Of a stretch of 64,000 bases of DNA, positions 29,152 through 37,433 are shown piece after piece; position 1 is the stretch's first letter, and every line of letters begins with the position of its first letter. This DNA comes from an uncultured Oscillospiraceae bacterium (GTDB taxonomy: Bacteria > Bacillota > Clostridia > Oscillospirales > Oscillospiraceae): NCBI GenBank assembly GCA_934591815.1, contig CAKTPV010000011.1, positions 13,479-77,478 of the forward strand. The letters run 5' to 3'. Position numbers and translations under genes: made by a program. The notes below the pieces were generated by a model. It worked only from the letters and a program-made list of their open reading frames with translations. It had not been told where the DNA came from and did no database searches.

Positions 29152-29780
29152 CGCTTTGCCTCCCACTTTTTCAGGAAGCTCTTCCGATGCTCCGGGCAGG
29201 GGCCGTACTTGTCCAGCATCTCATAGTGCAGCTTGGTGCCGTAGCCCTTGTGCTGGGCGAACCGGTACTGGGGGTACGCCTTGTCCAGTACCTCCGTCAC
29301 ATAGCGGTCACGGCTGACCTTGGCCAGCACCGACGCCGCCGCGATGGACGCGGATATCCCGTCGCCGCCCACGATGCACCGGTGCGCCGTGGTGATGGCG
29401 GCGCTGTGTCCCCTGTCACGGTTGCCGTCGATGAGCGCCAGGTCCGGCGTCACGGACAGGCCGTCTATGGCCAGCTGCATGGCCCTCATCCGGGCGCTGA
29501 GGATGTCCGTCTCGTCGATCTCCGACGCCTCCACCCGTGCCACCGACCACGCAATGGCCCGCTCCTGTATCAGCGGGAACAGCCTTTCGCGCTTTTTCTC
29601 CGTCAGCTTTTTGGAGTCGTTCAGCTCCGGCAGGTCGCAGCCTTCCGGCAGGATCACCGCCGCCGCGTACACCGGCCCCATCAGCGGTCCGGCGCCGGCC
29701 TCGTCCACGCCGCATACCGCCGCGAAGCCCTCGGCCGCCGCCTGCCGTTCGTATGTCCACAGCTCCGGCTTCTCTCTCAT
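29148..29780 (-). CDS. rnhB: Ribonuclease HII
   Basis: Removes ribonucleotides and RNA from RNA-DNA hybrids. 210 residues with the acidic catalytic set: DE at 26-27, a later Asp in LALIDGN, and SVLAKVSRDRY. The normally conserved DEAGRGP motif reads DEAGAGPLMGP here, so the arginine between the two glycines is replaced by alanine. Overlaps rbgA upstream and yraN downstream by four bases each. Confidence 0.92.
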   Translation of the reverse strand: MREKPELWTYERQAAAEGFAAVCGVDEAGAGPLMGPVYAAAVILPEGCDLPELNDSKKLTEKKRERLFPLIQERAIAWSVARVEASEIDETDILSARMRAMQLAIDGLSVTPDLALIDGNRDRGHSAAITTAHRCIVGGDGISASIAAASVLAKVSRDRYVTEVLDKAYPQYRFAQHKGYGTKLHYEMLDKYGPCPEHRKSFLKKWEAKR

Positions 29781-30646
29781 TTTCCGCAGTCCTCCGCCGT
29801 CTCCAGTGTAAAGCGTCCCAGCTTGCCGCCCCGGAACTCATCCAGCAGGATGCGGGCCATGCGCTCGGTGTCCACCTGCGCCCCCCGCATGAGGAAGCCC
29901 CGCTTCCGCCCCGCCTTTTCCAGCAGGTCGTAGCCGCTGTCCCCCTCCTCCACGTCGATCTTGTACCGCTCCCGCAGCACATCGGCGTAGTGCAAGGCCA
30001 GATAATCCATCAGATAGCAGGCCAGTTCCTCGATATCCAGCACGTCGTCCTTGATCGCGCCTGTAAAGGCAAGGCGCTTGCCAACCTCGGTATCGTCGAA
30101 CTTAGGCCACAGGATGCCGGGGGTATCCAGCAGTTCCAGCGTGGCGTCCACCGGCACCCACTGCTTGGAGCGGGTCACGCCGGGACGATCCTCGGCTCTG
30201 GCGGTCTTTCGCTTGGCCACCTTGTTGATGAACGTGGATTTTCCCACGTTGGGGATGCCCAGCACCATCACGCGGATGGTGCGGCCCACCTGCCCCTTCT
30301 CGGCGTAGGCCGTCAGCTTCTCCTTCAGCAGCTCCCGGACGGCGGCGGCAAATTTTTCCGTGCCCGCGCCGCCCTTGGCGTTGGCCTCCAGCACCGCATA
30401 GCCCTGCGCCCGGAAGGCCGCCGCCCATTTCTTCGTCTCGGCGGGATCTGCCTGATCCACCCGGTTCAGCACGATCATCCGGGGCTTCCCCGCCGTCAGC
30501 TCGTCCACGTCCGGGTTGCGGCTGGACTGGGGGATGCGGGCGTCCACGATCTCGCAGACTGCGTCCATGTGGCCGATCTCAGCGGCGATCATCCGTTTTG
30601 TTTTTGTCATGTGGCCGGGAAACCAGCTCAGTCCTTCGATCTGCAC
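29777..30646 (-). CDS. rbgA: Ribosome biogenesis GTPase RbgA (YlqF)
   Basis: Circularly permuted GTPase that finishes the 50S subunit. Motif order G4-G5-G1-G3 as expected: VLNRVDQAD (G4), then GIPNVGKSTFINK (G1) and DTPGILWP (G3). The N-terminus WFPGHMTKTKRMI is diagnostic. I take a GTG start at 30646, eight bases after GGAGG, which gives a normal 289 residues; a longer in-frame reading runs through the promoter. Confidence 0.93.
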   Translation of the reverse strand: MQIEGLSWFPGHMTKTKRMIAAEIGHMDAVCEIVDARIPQSSRNPDVDELTAGKPRMIVLNRVDQADPAETKKWAAAFRAQGYAVLEANAKGGAGTEKFAAAVRELLKEKLTAYAEKGQVGRTIRVMVLGIPNVGKSTFINKVAKRKTARAEDRPGVTRSKQWVPVDATLELLDTPGILWPKFDDTEVGKRLAFTGAIKDDVLDIEELACYLMDYLALHYADVLRERYKIDVEEGDSGYDLLEKAGRKRGFLMRGAQVDTERMARILLDEFRGGKLGRFTLETAEDCGK

Positions 30647-30742
30647 GGCGCACACCTCCTCCGGTAAATTGTTGCGTATCTCTCCTGCACCCAACCGGAT
30701 ATACGCCCCTCCGACTTTGTGGTGCATTCTGCGTTTCACAGC

Positions 30743-30771
30743 AGTATACCATACTTTTTCCCCTGTTGCAA
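30743..30771 (-). promoter_or_regulatory. Promoter of the rbgA-rnhB-yraN run
   Basis: On the minus strand, TTGCAA (30766-30771) and TATACT (30743-30748) are separated by 17 bp, about 100 bp before rbgA. Confidence 0.75.
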
Positions 30772-30786
30772 ACGGGAAAAAGACGG

Positions 30787-30817
30787 CAAAAAGCGCCCAC
30801 GGATGTGGGCGCTTTTT
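30787..30817 (-). terminator. Terminator of rplS
   Basis: AAAAAGCGCCCAC / GTGGGCGCTTTTT, a compact GC stem with A and T runs directly after the L19 gene. Confidence 0.92.
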
Positions 30818-30833
30818 CGATCTCGGTGATCGC

Positions 30834-31172
30834 TTACAGCTTCTCGCGGACCTTGGCTGCCTTACCAACGCGGTCACGCAGGTAGTACAGCTTGGCGCGG
30901 CGGACATAACCGTGGCGCACAGTCTCGATCTTCTCGATGGAAGGAGAGTGAACGGGGAACACCTTCTCCACGCCGACGCCGTAGGACAGGCGGCGGACGG
31001 TGATGGTCTCCTCGATACCGCCGTGCTTCTTGGCGATGACAGTGCCCTCGAAGACCTGGATACGCTCGCGGGCGCCTTCCTTGACCTTCACGTGTACGCG
31101 GACGGTATCGCCCACCAGTACCTGAGGCACTTCCTTCAGCTGCTTCTCGTTCAGAGCCTTGATGAGATCCAT
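30834..31172 (-). CDS. rplS: 50S ribosomal protein L19
   Basis: 112 residues, the expected length, with the family segments [31 protein letters not shown] and [15 protein letters not shown] end ([16 protein letters not shown]). AGGAGG lies upstream. It has its own promoter, structured leader and terminator. Confidence 0.97.
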   Translation of the reverse strand: MDLIKALNEKQLKEVPQVLVGDTVRVHVKVKEGARERIQVFEGTVIAKKHGGIEETITVRRLSYGVGVEKVFPVHSPSIEKIETVRHGYVRRAKLYYLRDRVGKAAKVREKL

Positions 31173-31274
31173 GGATTTTTCCTCCTAATAATATAGGTGT
31201 TCATGCCGCCATGTATGCGGTGCTCGCTTCCTCGGAGCGCCGGCGACAGAGGACCGCCCTTTTTACGCCATGAT
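31173..31274 (-). ncRNA. Possible L19-type structured mRNA leader
   Basis: About 100 bases of 5' leader between the promoter and rplS can fold into GC-rich hairpins on the minus strand, for example ACCGC / GCGGC around ATACATG and GCTC / GAGC around CGAGGAAGC. Firmicutes often carry a regulatory L19 leader here. I could not match a consensus, so this is by position and foldability only. Confidence 0.4.
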
Positions 31275-31303
31275 AGGATATCATAGAAATTCAGGAAATG
31301 CAA
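31275..31303 (-). promoter_or_regulatory. Promoter of rplS
   Basis: On the minus strand, TTGCAT (31298-31303) and TATCCT (31275-31280) are separated by 17 bp, about 100 bp before rplS. Confidence 0.7.
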
Positions 31304-31371
31304 GAGCTTTCTTTACATTTTTTCCGCATTTTTGCTTGCGTTCGCTCCCCGACGCGGCGAGCGGCGGGTTT

Positions 31372-32034
31372 TTACCGGAAATCCCGTCCCTCGGCGTCCA
31401 GCACGGCGCGGCGGCGCACCCGCAGGAAGTCCGGCGTCAGATCGGGCAGATACCGCGCCACCGCCTTTTCCAGCAGCTGTGGATTCAAGCCGGGATTCTG
31501 CGCCAGCACCGTCACCGTGCCGGCAACGGCCCCCTCCGTCTCTGTAAAGGAGAAATCCTTTATCATCGGTGCGATATCTACGTCCGCCAGCTCCTTGCGC
31601 TTGGTGCGCTTCTGGATGATCAGCTCCTGACGCCCCAGCAGCTCTGTCAGACGGGCGGCGGCGTTTTCCGGCACACCATTGTCATATTCCAGCGTCACAT
31701 CTGCCCGGAGGTACGTCAGCTCCCGGACGGGCCGGGCGGCGGGATAGCAGTCCAGCACCCGCAGGCCGCTGGGCATACCGGCGTTTAGCTTCTCCGCGAT
31801 GCCGCGGCCGTCGGTATCCTGCGTCACCTCGAAATCCAGCAGCTCGCAGTCGCTGGACTGTCCCACCGGCAGCGGCAGGACGATGGAGATGATGGGATGG
31901 GGATGATAGCCCTGCGAGTGCTTGATGTCCAGCTCTGTCCGGGGAAAGGCACGCTGGAACGTGCGCAGCAGGTCGAGATGGGAGATATAGGAGGCCTGCG
32001 CCTCCTTGACAAACAGCAGCCGCAGCTTAGACAT
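31372..32034 (-). CDS. TIGR03936-type radical-SAM-associated protein (DUF2344)
   Basis: 220 residues starting MSKLRLLFVKEAQASYISHLDLLR, the hallmark N-terminus of a small family that always accompanies the large B12-binding/radical SAM protein encoded just upstream. It has no cluster cysteines. It begins 8 bases inside the end of its partner. The substrate is unknown; in some species both are fused or lie next to RNase G and ribosomal protein genes, which hints at RNA or ribosome modification. Confidence 0.87.
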   Translation of the reverse strand: MSKLRLLFVKEAQASYISHLDLLRTFQRAFPRTELDIKHSQGYHPHPIISIVLPLPVGQSSDCELLDFEVTQDTDGRGIAEKLNAGMPSGLRVLDCYPAARPVRELTYLRADVTLEYDNGVPENAAARLTELLGRQELIIQKRTKRKELADVDIAPMIKDFSFTETEGAVAGTVTVLAQNPGLNPQLLEKAVARYLPDLTPDFLRVRRRAVLDAEGRDFR

Positions 32035-33865
32035 CGCATTTCCCTCCTACCAGCAGATTGGCGCCGCAGCCGTTGCAGTGGGTGCGGCAGTCCGGCGTGG
32101 TCACAGACTCATACGCCCGATGGCGCTCCCGCAGCAGGTACTGCTCCGTGACGCCGGAGGAGATCATGCTCCACGGCATCAGCTCGTCCTCTGCGCGGGT
32201 GCGGTTGGCATAGAAATGGGGATCGAGGCCGCATTCGTCAAATGCCTCCAGCCACCGGTTCAGGGAGAAATACTCCTCCCAGGCGTCAAGCTTTGCACCT
32301 TTACGCCACGCTGTTTCCAGTACCTTTCCCATGCGGCGGTCGCCGCGCGCCAGCACCGCCTCCAGAAAGCTGGTGTCAGAGTCGTGCCAGTTGTAGGTGA
32401 CGGTCTTCGTCTTGATGGCCTCCCGCAGCAGCGCCACACGGCGCTCGTACTCCTCCTTGGAGATCTGGGGCTCCCACTGAAAGGCGGTGTGGGGCTTGGG
32501 GACAAACCAGCTGGTGGATACGGTGATGCGGACGCCACGCTGTTTGTTCTGAGCGCTCTCCCGCCATGCGTGCATGACCCGGGCGGCCACGTCGGCAATG
32601 CCCAGCACATCCTCGTCCGTCTCCGTGGGCAGACCCAGCATGAAGTACAGCTTCACGGCGCTGTACCCGCCGGCAAAGGCGGTGCGGCAGCTTTGCAGCA
32701 GGTCGTCCAGCGTCACGTTCTTGTTGATCACGTCCCGCAGCCGCTGGGTGCCGGCCTCCGGCGCGAAGGTCAGGCCGGTCTTACGGCCCTTGGCCAGACG
32801 CTGCATCAGCTCCATGGAGAAGTTGTCCGCCCGCAGGGACGGCAGGGACAGGCTGACATGGCGCTGGTCGCAGAACGGCTCCAGCTGGTCGCACAGGCCG
32901 GTCAGGGGCGGGTAATCGCTGGTGGACAGGCTGGACAGCGTCACCTCCTGATAGCCGGTGTCATCGCAGGAGCGGACGCAGTAATCGGCGCACAGGTCGC
33001 GGCTGCGGTTGCGCACCGGGCGGTAGACGTAGCCCGCCTGGCAGAACCGGCAGCCCCGGATGCAGCCGCGGAACAGCTCCAGCGTCACGCGGTCCTGCAC
33101 GATCTCCGTGCTGGGAACGATGGTCTTTACCGGGAAATAGGACTTGTCCATATCGTGGACGATGCGCTTGGTCACCTTGGCGGGCGCGCCGTCCAGCGGC
33201 GAGATGGCCGCCACGGTGCCGTCGTCGTGGTATGTCACGTCGTACAGGCTGGGGACGTAAACGCCGTCCAGCTTGGCGGCGGCGCGAAGCAGCTGCTGCT
33301 TGCTCCACCCCTCCCGCCGGGCGGTGCGGTACAGCTCCACCAGCTCCACGGTCAGATCCTCGCCCTCGCCCAGACTGACAAGGTCGATGAAGTCCGCCAT
33401 AGGCTCGGCGTTGTACATGGCGGTGCCGCCGGCGATGACCAGCGGCGAAAGGCCGGTGCGTTCCGCGGCGTGAAGGGGGATGCCGGCCAGATCCAGCATA
33501 TTCAGGATGGCGGGAAATGCCATCTCGTAGCCCACGGAAAAGGCCACGATGTCGAAGTCGGTAATGGGGTCGCCGGATTCCAGCGCAAAAAGGGGCATAT
33601 CCGCCTTGCGCATCTCCTCCTCCATGTCGCCCCACGGGGCAAACACACGCTCACACCAGACGCCGTCCATCCCATTCATGACGCCGTACAGGATACGCAT
33701 GCCCAAATTGGACATACCGATCTCGTAGGTGTCCGGGAAACAGAAGGCGATGCGGGTATCTACCTGTGCCTTGTCCTTCAGTACGGCGTTATATTCGCCG
33801 CCCACATAGCGTGCGGGCTTCTGCACGCGGGGCAGGATGCGTTCTAATCGTTTATCCACAGTCAT
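32027..33865 (-). CDS. TIGR03960-type B12-binding/radical SAM protein
   Basis: 612 residues: an N-terminal cobalamin-binding-like region (about 30-200, with FPDTYEIGMSNLGMRIL), then a radical SAM core whose cluster motif is CIRGCRFCQAGYVYRP (CX3CX2C, near residue 290), and a C-terminal helical part with the cysteines CRTHCNGCGAN that may bind a second cluster or metal. Partner of the DUF2344 gene downstream. Reaction unknown. Confidence 0.88.
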   Translation of the reverse strand: MTVDKRLERILPRVQKPARYVGGEYNAVLKDKAQVDTRIAFCFPDTYEIGMSNLGMRILYGVMNGMDGVWCERVFAPWGDMEEEMRKADMPLFALESGDPITDFDIVAFSVGYEMAFPAILNMLDLAGIPLHAAERTGLSPLVIAGGTAMYNAEPMADFIDLVSLGEGEDLTVELVELYRTARREGWSKQQLLRAAAKLDGVYVPSLYDVTYHDDGTVAAISPLDGAPAKVTKRIVHDMDKSYFPVKTIVPSTEIVQDRVTLELFRGCIRGCRFCQAGYVYRPVRNRSRDLCADYCVRSCDDTGYQEVTLSSLSTSDYPPLTGLCDQLEPFCDQRHVSLSLPSLRADNFSMELMQRLAKGRKTGLTFAPEAGTQRLRDVINKNVTLDDLLQSCRTAFAGGYSAVKLYFMLGLPTETDEDVLGIADVAARVMHAWRESAQNKQRGVRITVSTSWFVPKPHTAFQWEPQISKEEYERRVALLREAIKTKTVTYNWHDSDTSFLEAVLARGDRRMGKVLETAWRKGAKLDAWEEYFSLNRWLEAFDECGLDPHFYANRTRAEDELMPWSMISSGVTEQYLLRERHRAYESVTTPDCRTHCNGCGANLLVGGKCDV

Positions 33866-33898
33866 TCTCCTTGCGGTGTATTTCAGTAACAGTTCATT

Positions 33899-34528
33899 TT
33901 ACCTGCTTTTCTGTGTTTTGGCAAGGCGGCTGGGCAAAAAAAGTTCCGCGGGCAGACTGCGGTACACCAGCCACAGGGCGCCCAGCAGCAAAAACACGCC
34001 GTTCCCGGTGGTCAGCACCAGCCAGAGGCACAGCAGGAACAGTGCCGAGGACACCGCCAGTCCTACGGCGGCGGCAACACGGTCGGCGGTATACGGCTCC
34101 GTCAGATAGGCCGCCGCCAGCCAGAGAATACGCCCGCCGTCCATGGGACGGACGGGCAGCAGATTCAGAACGCCCAGCACCATCTGCGCTCCGGCGAACA
34201 GGGTCAGCCCGTCCCGCCCAATCAAGCTCAGTACCACCCATAGGAGCAGGTTTAGCAGCGGCCCTGCGGCGGCGCTGAGCAGCTCCGCGCCGTAGGACAG
34301 GCGGTGCAGCTCCGGTACGCAGAGCGTCGCGCCCAGCCCCGTGACGGTGAAGCGGGCGGTACGGATGCCGAAAAGCCGCAGCACGGCGTAGTGTGCCAGT
34401 TCGTGGAGCAAGGCGGCCAGCAGCAGCGCCGCCAGCAGCGCAGGCGTGTCCGTAAGCAGCAGAAAAGCCGCCGGTGTCAGCAGCGCGGAGGGCATGACCC
34501 GGACGGAAACGTCAGCAGAACGCCACAT
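33899..34528 (-). CDS. Site-2 protease family M50 protein, SpoIVFB-like
   Basis: 209-residue intramembrane zinc protease. HELAH (near residue 42) supplies two ligands and the Glu, and NLLPVRPMDGGRIL the third ligand. There is no PDZ or CBS domain. Compact form and pairing with an M23 protein match the SpoIVFB/SpoIVFA pair that activates pro-sigma-K late in sporulation. It overlaps the M23 gene by 17 bases. The sporulation role is inferred from this pairing. Confidence 0.85.
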   Translation of the reverse strand: MWRSADVSVRVMPSALLTPAAFLLLTDTPALLAALLLAALLHELAHYAVLRLFGIRTARFTVTGLGATLCVPELHRLSYGAELLSAAAGPLLNLLLWVVLSLIGRDGLTLFAGAQMVLGVLNLLPVRPMDGGRILWLAAAYLTEPYTADRVAAAVGLAVSSALFLLCLWLVLTTGNGVFLLLGALWLVYRSLPAELFLPSRLAKTQKSR

Positions 34529-35360
34529 AGTATATGGGGTTTAGGTAGGTGCTGCCGTGATGCAGCTCGAAATGGAGGTGATTGCCCGTGGCCCGGCCGG
34601 TCTCCCCCACCTCCGCGATGGGGTCGCCGCAGGACACCTGCTGCCCGGAGGAGGCAGTGATGCGGGTACAGTGGGCATACAGCGTGGCGTAGCCGTTGGG
34701 GTGGGACACGGTGACGTAGCGCCCCAACTCGCTGCTCTCCCCCACCGCCATCACCGTCCCGTCGGCGAAGCTGGACACCACCGCGCCCTCCTCCGCGGCG
34801 ATGTCCAGCCCGTAATGGAAGCGGCGTCCCCCCTCCAGCGGATCGGTACGCAGTCCAAAGCCGGAGGAGAGCTGTCCCGCCACCGGCGTGGCATAGGGGA
34901 ACCCCAGCACCTGCTGGAGCAGCTCGGTGTTGGCGGGCTGGGCGTCGGGAGTATACACCACCGCCGTCTTGGCAGGTGCCTCCGAGGGAACGGAGGGGCC
35001 AAACACAGCGGTGTAGGCGTCGTTCAGCGCCCCGCCGATGGTACCCTCCGATGAAAAGGCGCGGCCTGCCGCTGAGAACACCTCCACAAAATCGGTGTCC
35101 GTCCCCAGCAGCGTCAGCAAACGGGTACGGTATTCCGCCAGCACATCGGGCATCAGGAGCTTGACGGCGATGGCCACCACCAGCACCGCGCCGCTGCACA
35201 GAAGCTGGAGCATGCGGCGCCTGTCCCGTGCGGACGGCGGCTTTCCATTTGCCGCCCTCGGTGCGGCGCGGCGGCGCGGCGCAGCAGGGGCTCTGCACCG
35301 GGCGGCGGCACGAATGCGGGCGCGGTAGGCAGTACGGCGGGCGGATGAGCGCTGCGGCAT
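34512..35360 (-). CDS. Membrane-anchored M23 peptidase-like protein, SpoIVFA-like
   Basis: 282 residues: a very basic, Ala/Arg-rich cytoplasmic tail of about 50 residues, one membrane helix (LLCSGAVLVVAIAVKLL), a linker, then a C-terminal LytM/M23 domain with FHYGLDIA and GNHLHFEL, so the usual metal ligands His, Asp and the HxH pair are intact. Start ATG 35360 has GGAGGTG seven bases upstream. Gene order with the M50 protease suggests a SpoIVFA role (tethering and inhibiting SpoIVFB). An independent cell-wall hydrolase is the alternative. Confidence 0.8.
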   Translation of the reverse strand: MPQRSSARRTAYRARIRAAARCRAPAAPRRRAAPRAANGKPPSARDRRRMLQLLCSGAVLVVAIAVKLLMPDVLAEYRTRLLTLLGTDTDFVEVFSAAGRAFSSEGTIGGALNDAYTAVFGPSVPSEAPAKTAVVYTPDAQPANTELLQQVLGFPYATPVAGQLSSGFGLRTDPLEGGRRFHYGLDIAAEEGAVVSSFADGTVMAVGESSELGRYVTVSHPNGYATLYAHCTRITASSGQQVSCGDPIAEVGETGRATGNHLHFELHHGSTYLNPIYYVAFC

Positions 35361-35470
35361 CGAGATGCACCTCCTTTTCGCCACAGTCTATGCGCGCCTG
35401 TCCTCAGATAGACGCCAAACCGGAGCGATCATGGAGATATCCGGTGTGTGGGAAGCGCCAAAAGCCCGCA

Positions 35471-35486
35471 AAATGACAGTGCGTGG
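35471..35486 (+). repeat. Left 16-bp direct repeat flanking the inovirus prophage
   Basis: AAATGACAGTGCGTGG, identical to 43182-43197. The two copies bracket 7.7 kb and are the only places I see this word. Likely attL or a duplicated target. Confidence 0.85.
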
Positions 35487-35492
35487 GCAAAT

Positions 35493-35510
35493 GTCAAGAT
35501 GAATTTGCAG
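35493..35510 (+). repeat. Left candidate terminal inverted repeat of the element
   Basis: GTCAAGATGAATTTGCAG resembles the reverse complement of 43157-43175 (GTCTAATATGTATTTGCAG): 16 matches with one gap. Each lies exactly 6 bp inside its 16-bp direct repeat. This symmetry fits IS30-type ends, although part of the match is shared with the hairpin at 43118. Confidence 0.5.
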
Positions 35511-35566
35511 TATTGACAAAAAATATCAAACCTCAATAAGAGGGGAAGCGATTTATATCACACCGA

Positions 35567-35648
35567 AAAAGCCCTGTAAAGGAGCTTTCGCGGCATAAAA
35601 CCAGTGTGCGCACTGGATTTATTCCACGGACTCCTTGACGGGGCTTTT
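35567..35648 (+). repeat. Long nested inverted repeat (possible packaging signal or structured RNA)
   Basis: Arms pair in order from outside in: AAAAGCCC with GGGCTTTT, AAGGAG with CTCCTT, ATAAA with TTTAT, CCAGTG with CACTGG, closing a TGCG tetraloop. That is an 82-base imperfect hairpin. Filamentous phages use a hairpin of this kind in their intergenic region for packaging or complementary-strand start. It could also be a leader RNA for the transposase. Confidence 0.65.
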
Positions 35649-35671
35649 ATCGCTGCGGGATCGGTAACCAA

Positions 35672-35693
35672 CACGGCGCGAACTCGCGCCGTG
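35672..35693 (+). repeat. Perfect 9-bp hairpin upstream of the transposase
   Basis: CACGGCGCG / CGCGCCGTG with an AACT loop and no T run, so not a terminator. It lies 24 bases after the long nested hairpin and 76 bases before the transposase start. Confidence 0.65.
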
Positions 35694-35769
35694 CTCACAC
35701 CACCACCCACTATGGGAAACGTGGTACAATAACGATACTCCAACAACGCTTATTGAGGAGGAACGAGAG

Positions 35770-36768
35770 ATGAGAAAGCAGCACTACATGACGGAGCAGG
35801 AGCGCCACCAGCTGGAGGCCATGCGGCGGAACAAGATACCCGTGCGGGAGATCGCCCGCCAGCTGGGCTTTTGTGAGAGGACGATCTACTACGAGCTTCG
35901 GCGGGGAAGCTATATGCATACCTGCGACTTCTGGGACGAGAAACGCTACTCCGCACAGAAAGGGCAACAGATACACCGCTGCAACCAAACTGCCAAGGGT
36001 AGGCCGTTGAAGATCGGCAGCGACCATACCTTTGCAGCCTATATCGAGCATAAAATCATCGTGGACAGGTACTCCCCTGCGGCAGCTCTGGCGGCGGCAA
36101 GGCGGTACAACTTTCAAACCAGAATCTGCGTCAGTACCCTATACAGCTACATTGACAAGCGCGTATTCCTGACCCTGACCAACAAGCACCTGTGGGACAA
36201 GCGCAGGAAGAAGCAGAAGAAGGACGAGACCGAAAAACGCATCTCACACCCGAAGCTACCCAGCATAGAGAACCGGCCCGCATACATAGGACAGCGCTCT
36301 GAGCGCGGACACTGGGAGATGGATCTAATCATCGGCAAGGCCGAGACGAAGCCGGTACTACTGACGCTGACGGAGCGATACAGCCGACAGGAGCTTATCT
36401 TCAAGCTGCCGGACAGGAGGGCCGCCACCATCCGAGGTGTATTCGACCGACTGGAACGGCAGCACAAGGACTTCTCTCAACGCTTCAAATCACTGACCAC
36501 GGACAACGGCAGCGAGTTCATGGAGTACGAAAAACTATGTCAGAGCATCCACGGCGGCAGCCGCTTTCAGGTGTGGTACTGTCATAGTTACAGCGCCTGG
36601 GAGAAAGGCAGCGTAGAGAATCATAACCGGATGATCCGCCGTTTCTTCCCCAAGGGCACGGACTTCTCCAAGATCAGCAAAAAGAGGATAGCTGCCATCC
36701 AGGACTGGATGAACAACTATCCTCGAAAAATCTTGCAATGGCAGACGCCGAACGAAGCAGCGGCATAA
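35770..36768 (+). CDS. IS30-family DDE transposase
   Basis: 332 residues. N-terminal HTH (residues 8-45, IPVREIARQLGFCERTIYYEL) of the IS30 type, then an RNase-H-like DDE core: GHWEMDLIIGK (first Asp, about 180), LTTDNGSEF (second Asp, about 240) and SAWEKGSVENHNRM (Glu). It lies at the left end of the prophage and converges on Zot with one base between stops, which suggests it is part of the phage genome and not a passing insertion. IS30-type transposases are known in Spiroplasma filamentous phages, so use as the phage integration enzyme is plausible. Confidence 0.92.
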   Translation: MRKQHYMTEQERHQLEAMRRNKIPVREIARQLGFCERTIYYELRRGSYMHTCDFWDEKRYSAQKGQQIHRCNQTAKGRPLKIGSDHTFAAYIEHKIIVDRYSPAAALAAARRYNFQTRICVSTLYSYIDKRVFLTLTNKHLWDKRRKKQKKDETEKRISHPKLPSIENRPAYIGQRSERGHWEMDLIIGKAETKPVLLTLTERYSRQELIFKLPDRRAATIRGVFDRLERQHKDFSQRFKSLTTDNGSEFMEYEKLCQSIHGGSRFQVWYCHSYSAWEKGSVENHNRMIRRFFPKGTDFSKISKKRIAAIQDWMNNYPRKILQWQTPNEAAA

Positions 36769-36769
36769 C

Positions 36770-37411
36770 TCAGCATTTCGGGAACGTCTTAGCGGGAAGC
36801 TCATGCCGGTAACGGGTATCAAAGAGCTTATAGTACGGTCTGCGCCAAAAGAGCTTGATACCACCGGCGAGGAAGTGGACGTAGTAGAACATCTCCGTTT
36901 CCTGATGGGTAAGATCGTCAATACCTATCTTACGGCCAATGGTCTTAATGTAAGAGAGATCGCGGATCAGGGGGAAGCGTTTAATCTCATAATGACAGAC
37001 AGCCAATTTACGTATCTTGATGTCGACATCGGTAGACTGGGAAAAGAAAGCAATGTCAGCCTGATAGTGACCATGGTTCTTGAAGAAATAGACCTGTTCG
37101 TCTGTCATTTTCATTTTACGGTTATCGAAGTCTACACCGGCTTCATCTATGATGATCAGGCAGTCCTCCATAAGATACCGACCTATATCATCCTTAGTGA
37201 TCTGATATGTACCACGAATAGGAAAGTTACTGTACACAGCGAGGCCAGCAGAAAGAGCCTTTTTTGCCAGCTTTGCAGCGTAGGTAGACTTGCCAGAACG
37301 AGGCAGGCCAAAATATAGATAGATGCCGGTATCATAAGGTTTGACAGGGCGATAGACGAAACGCCAAAAATACTGGTGATAGCACCACTTGACGAAGAAA
37401 GGAACATTCAT
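36770..37411 (-). CDS. Zot/pI-family filamentous phage assembly ATPase
   Basis: 213 residues with Walker A GLPRSGKST (35-43) and Walker B CLIIIDEAG (84-92), the pattern of zonular-occludens-toxin/gpI proteins that drive virion extrusion. A tyrosine/aromatic-rich C-terminal part follows (about 165-213) with only a weak membrane segment, shorter than the gpI of Ff phages, as expected in a host without an outer membrane. Start ATG 37411 has GGAGG upstream; a longer reading runs through the terminator and is rejected. Last gene of the minus-strand phage run. Confidence 0.9.
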   Translation of the reverse strand: MNVPFFVKWCYHQYFWRFVYRPVKPYDTGIYLYFGLPRSGKSTYAAKLAKKALSAGLAVYSNFPIRGTYQITKDDIGRYLMEDCLIIIDEAGVDFDNRKMKMTDEQVYFFKNHGHYQADIAFFSQSTDVDIKIRKLAVCHYEIKRFPLIRDLSYIKTIGRKIGIDDLTHQETEMFYYVHFLAGGIKLFWRRPYYKLFDTRYRHELPAKTFPKC

Positions 37412-37433
37412 AACGACCTCCGAAGTATAGGGG

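Larger units (their letters stand above)
35361..35769. other. Gene-free junction between host M23 gene and prophage transposase
   Basis: The first 110 bases are host DNA (upstream region of the M23 gene). The 16-bp direct repeat at 35471 marks the prophage edge. From 35487 the sequence is phage: an imperfect end repeat, a long nested hairpin (35567-35648), a second perfect hairpin (35672-35693), a TACAAT box at 35725 and GAGGAGG before the transposase. No open frame with a convincing start lies here. Confidence 0.7.

Noticed and set aside
35471..35486. XerCD/dif-type site as the phage insertion target.
   Set aside because: The repeat lacks the dif architecture (two 11-bp arms with a central TTATGTTAA-like region) and is only 16 bp.
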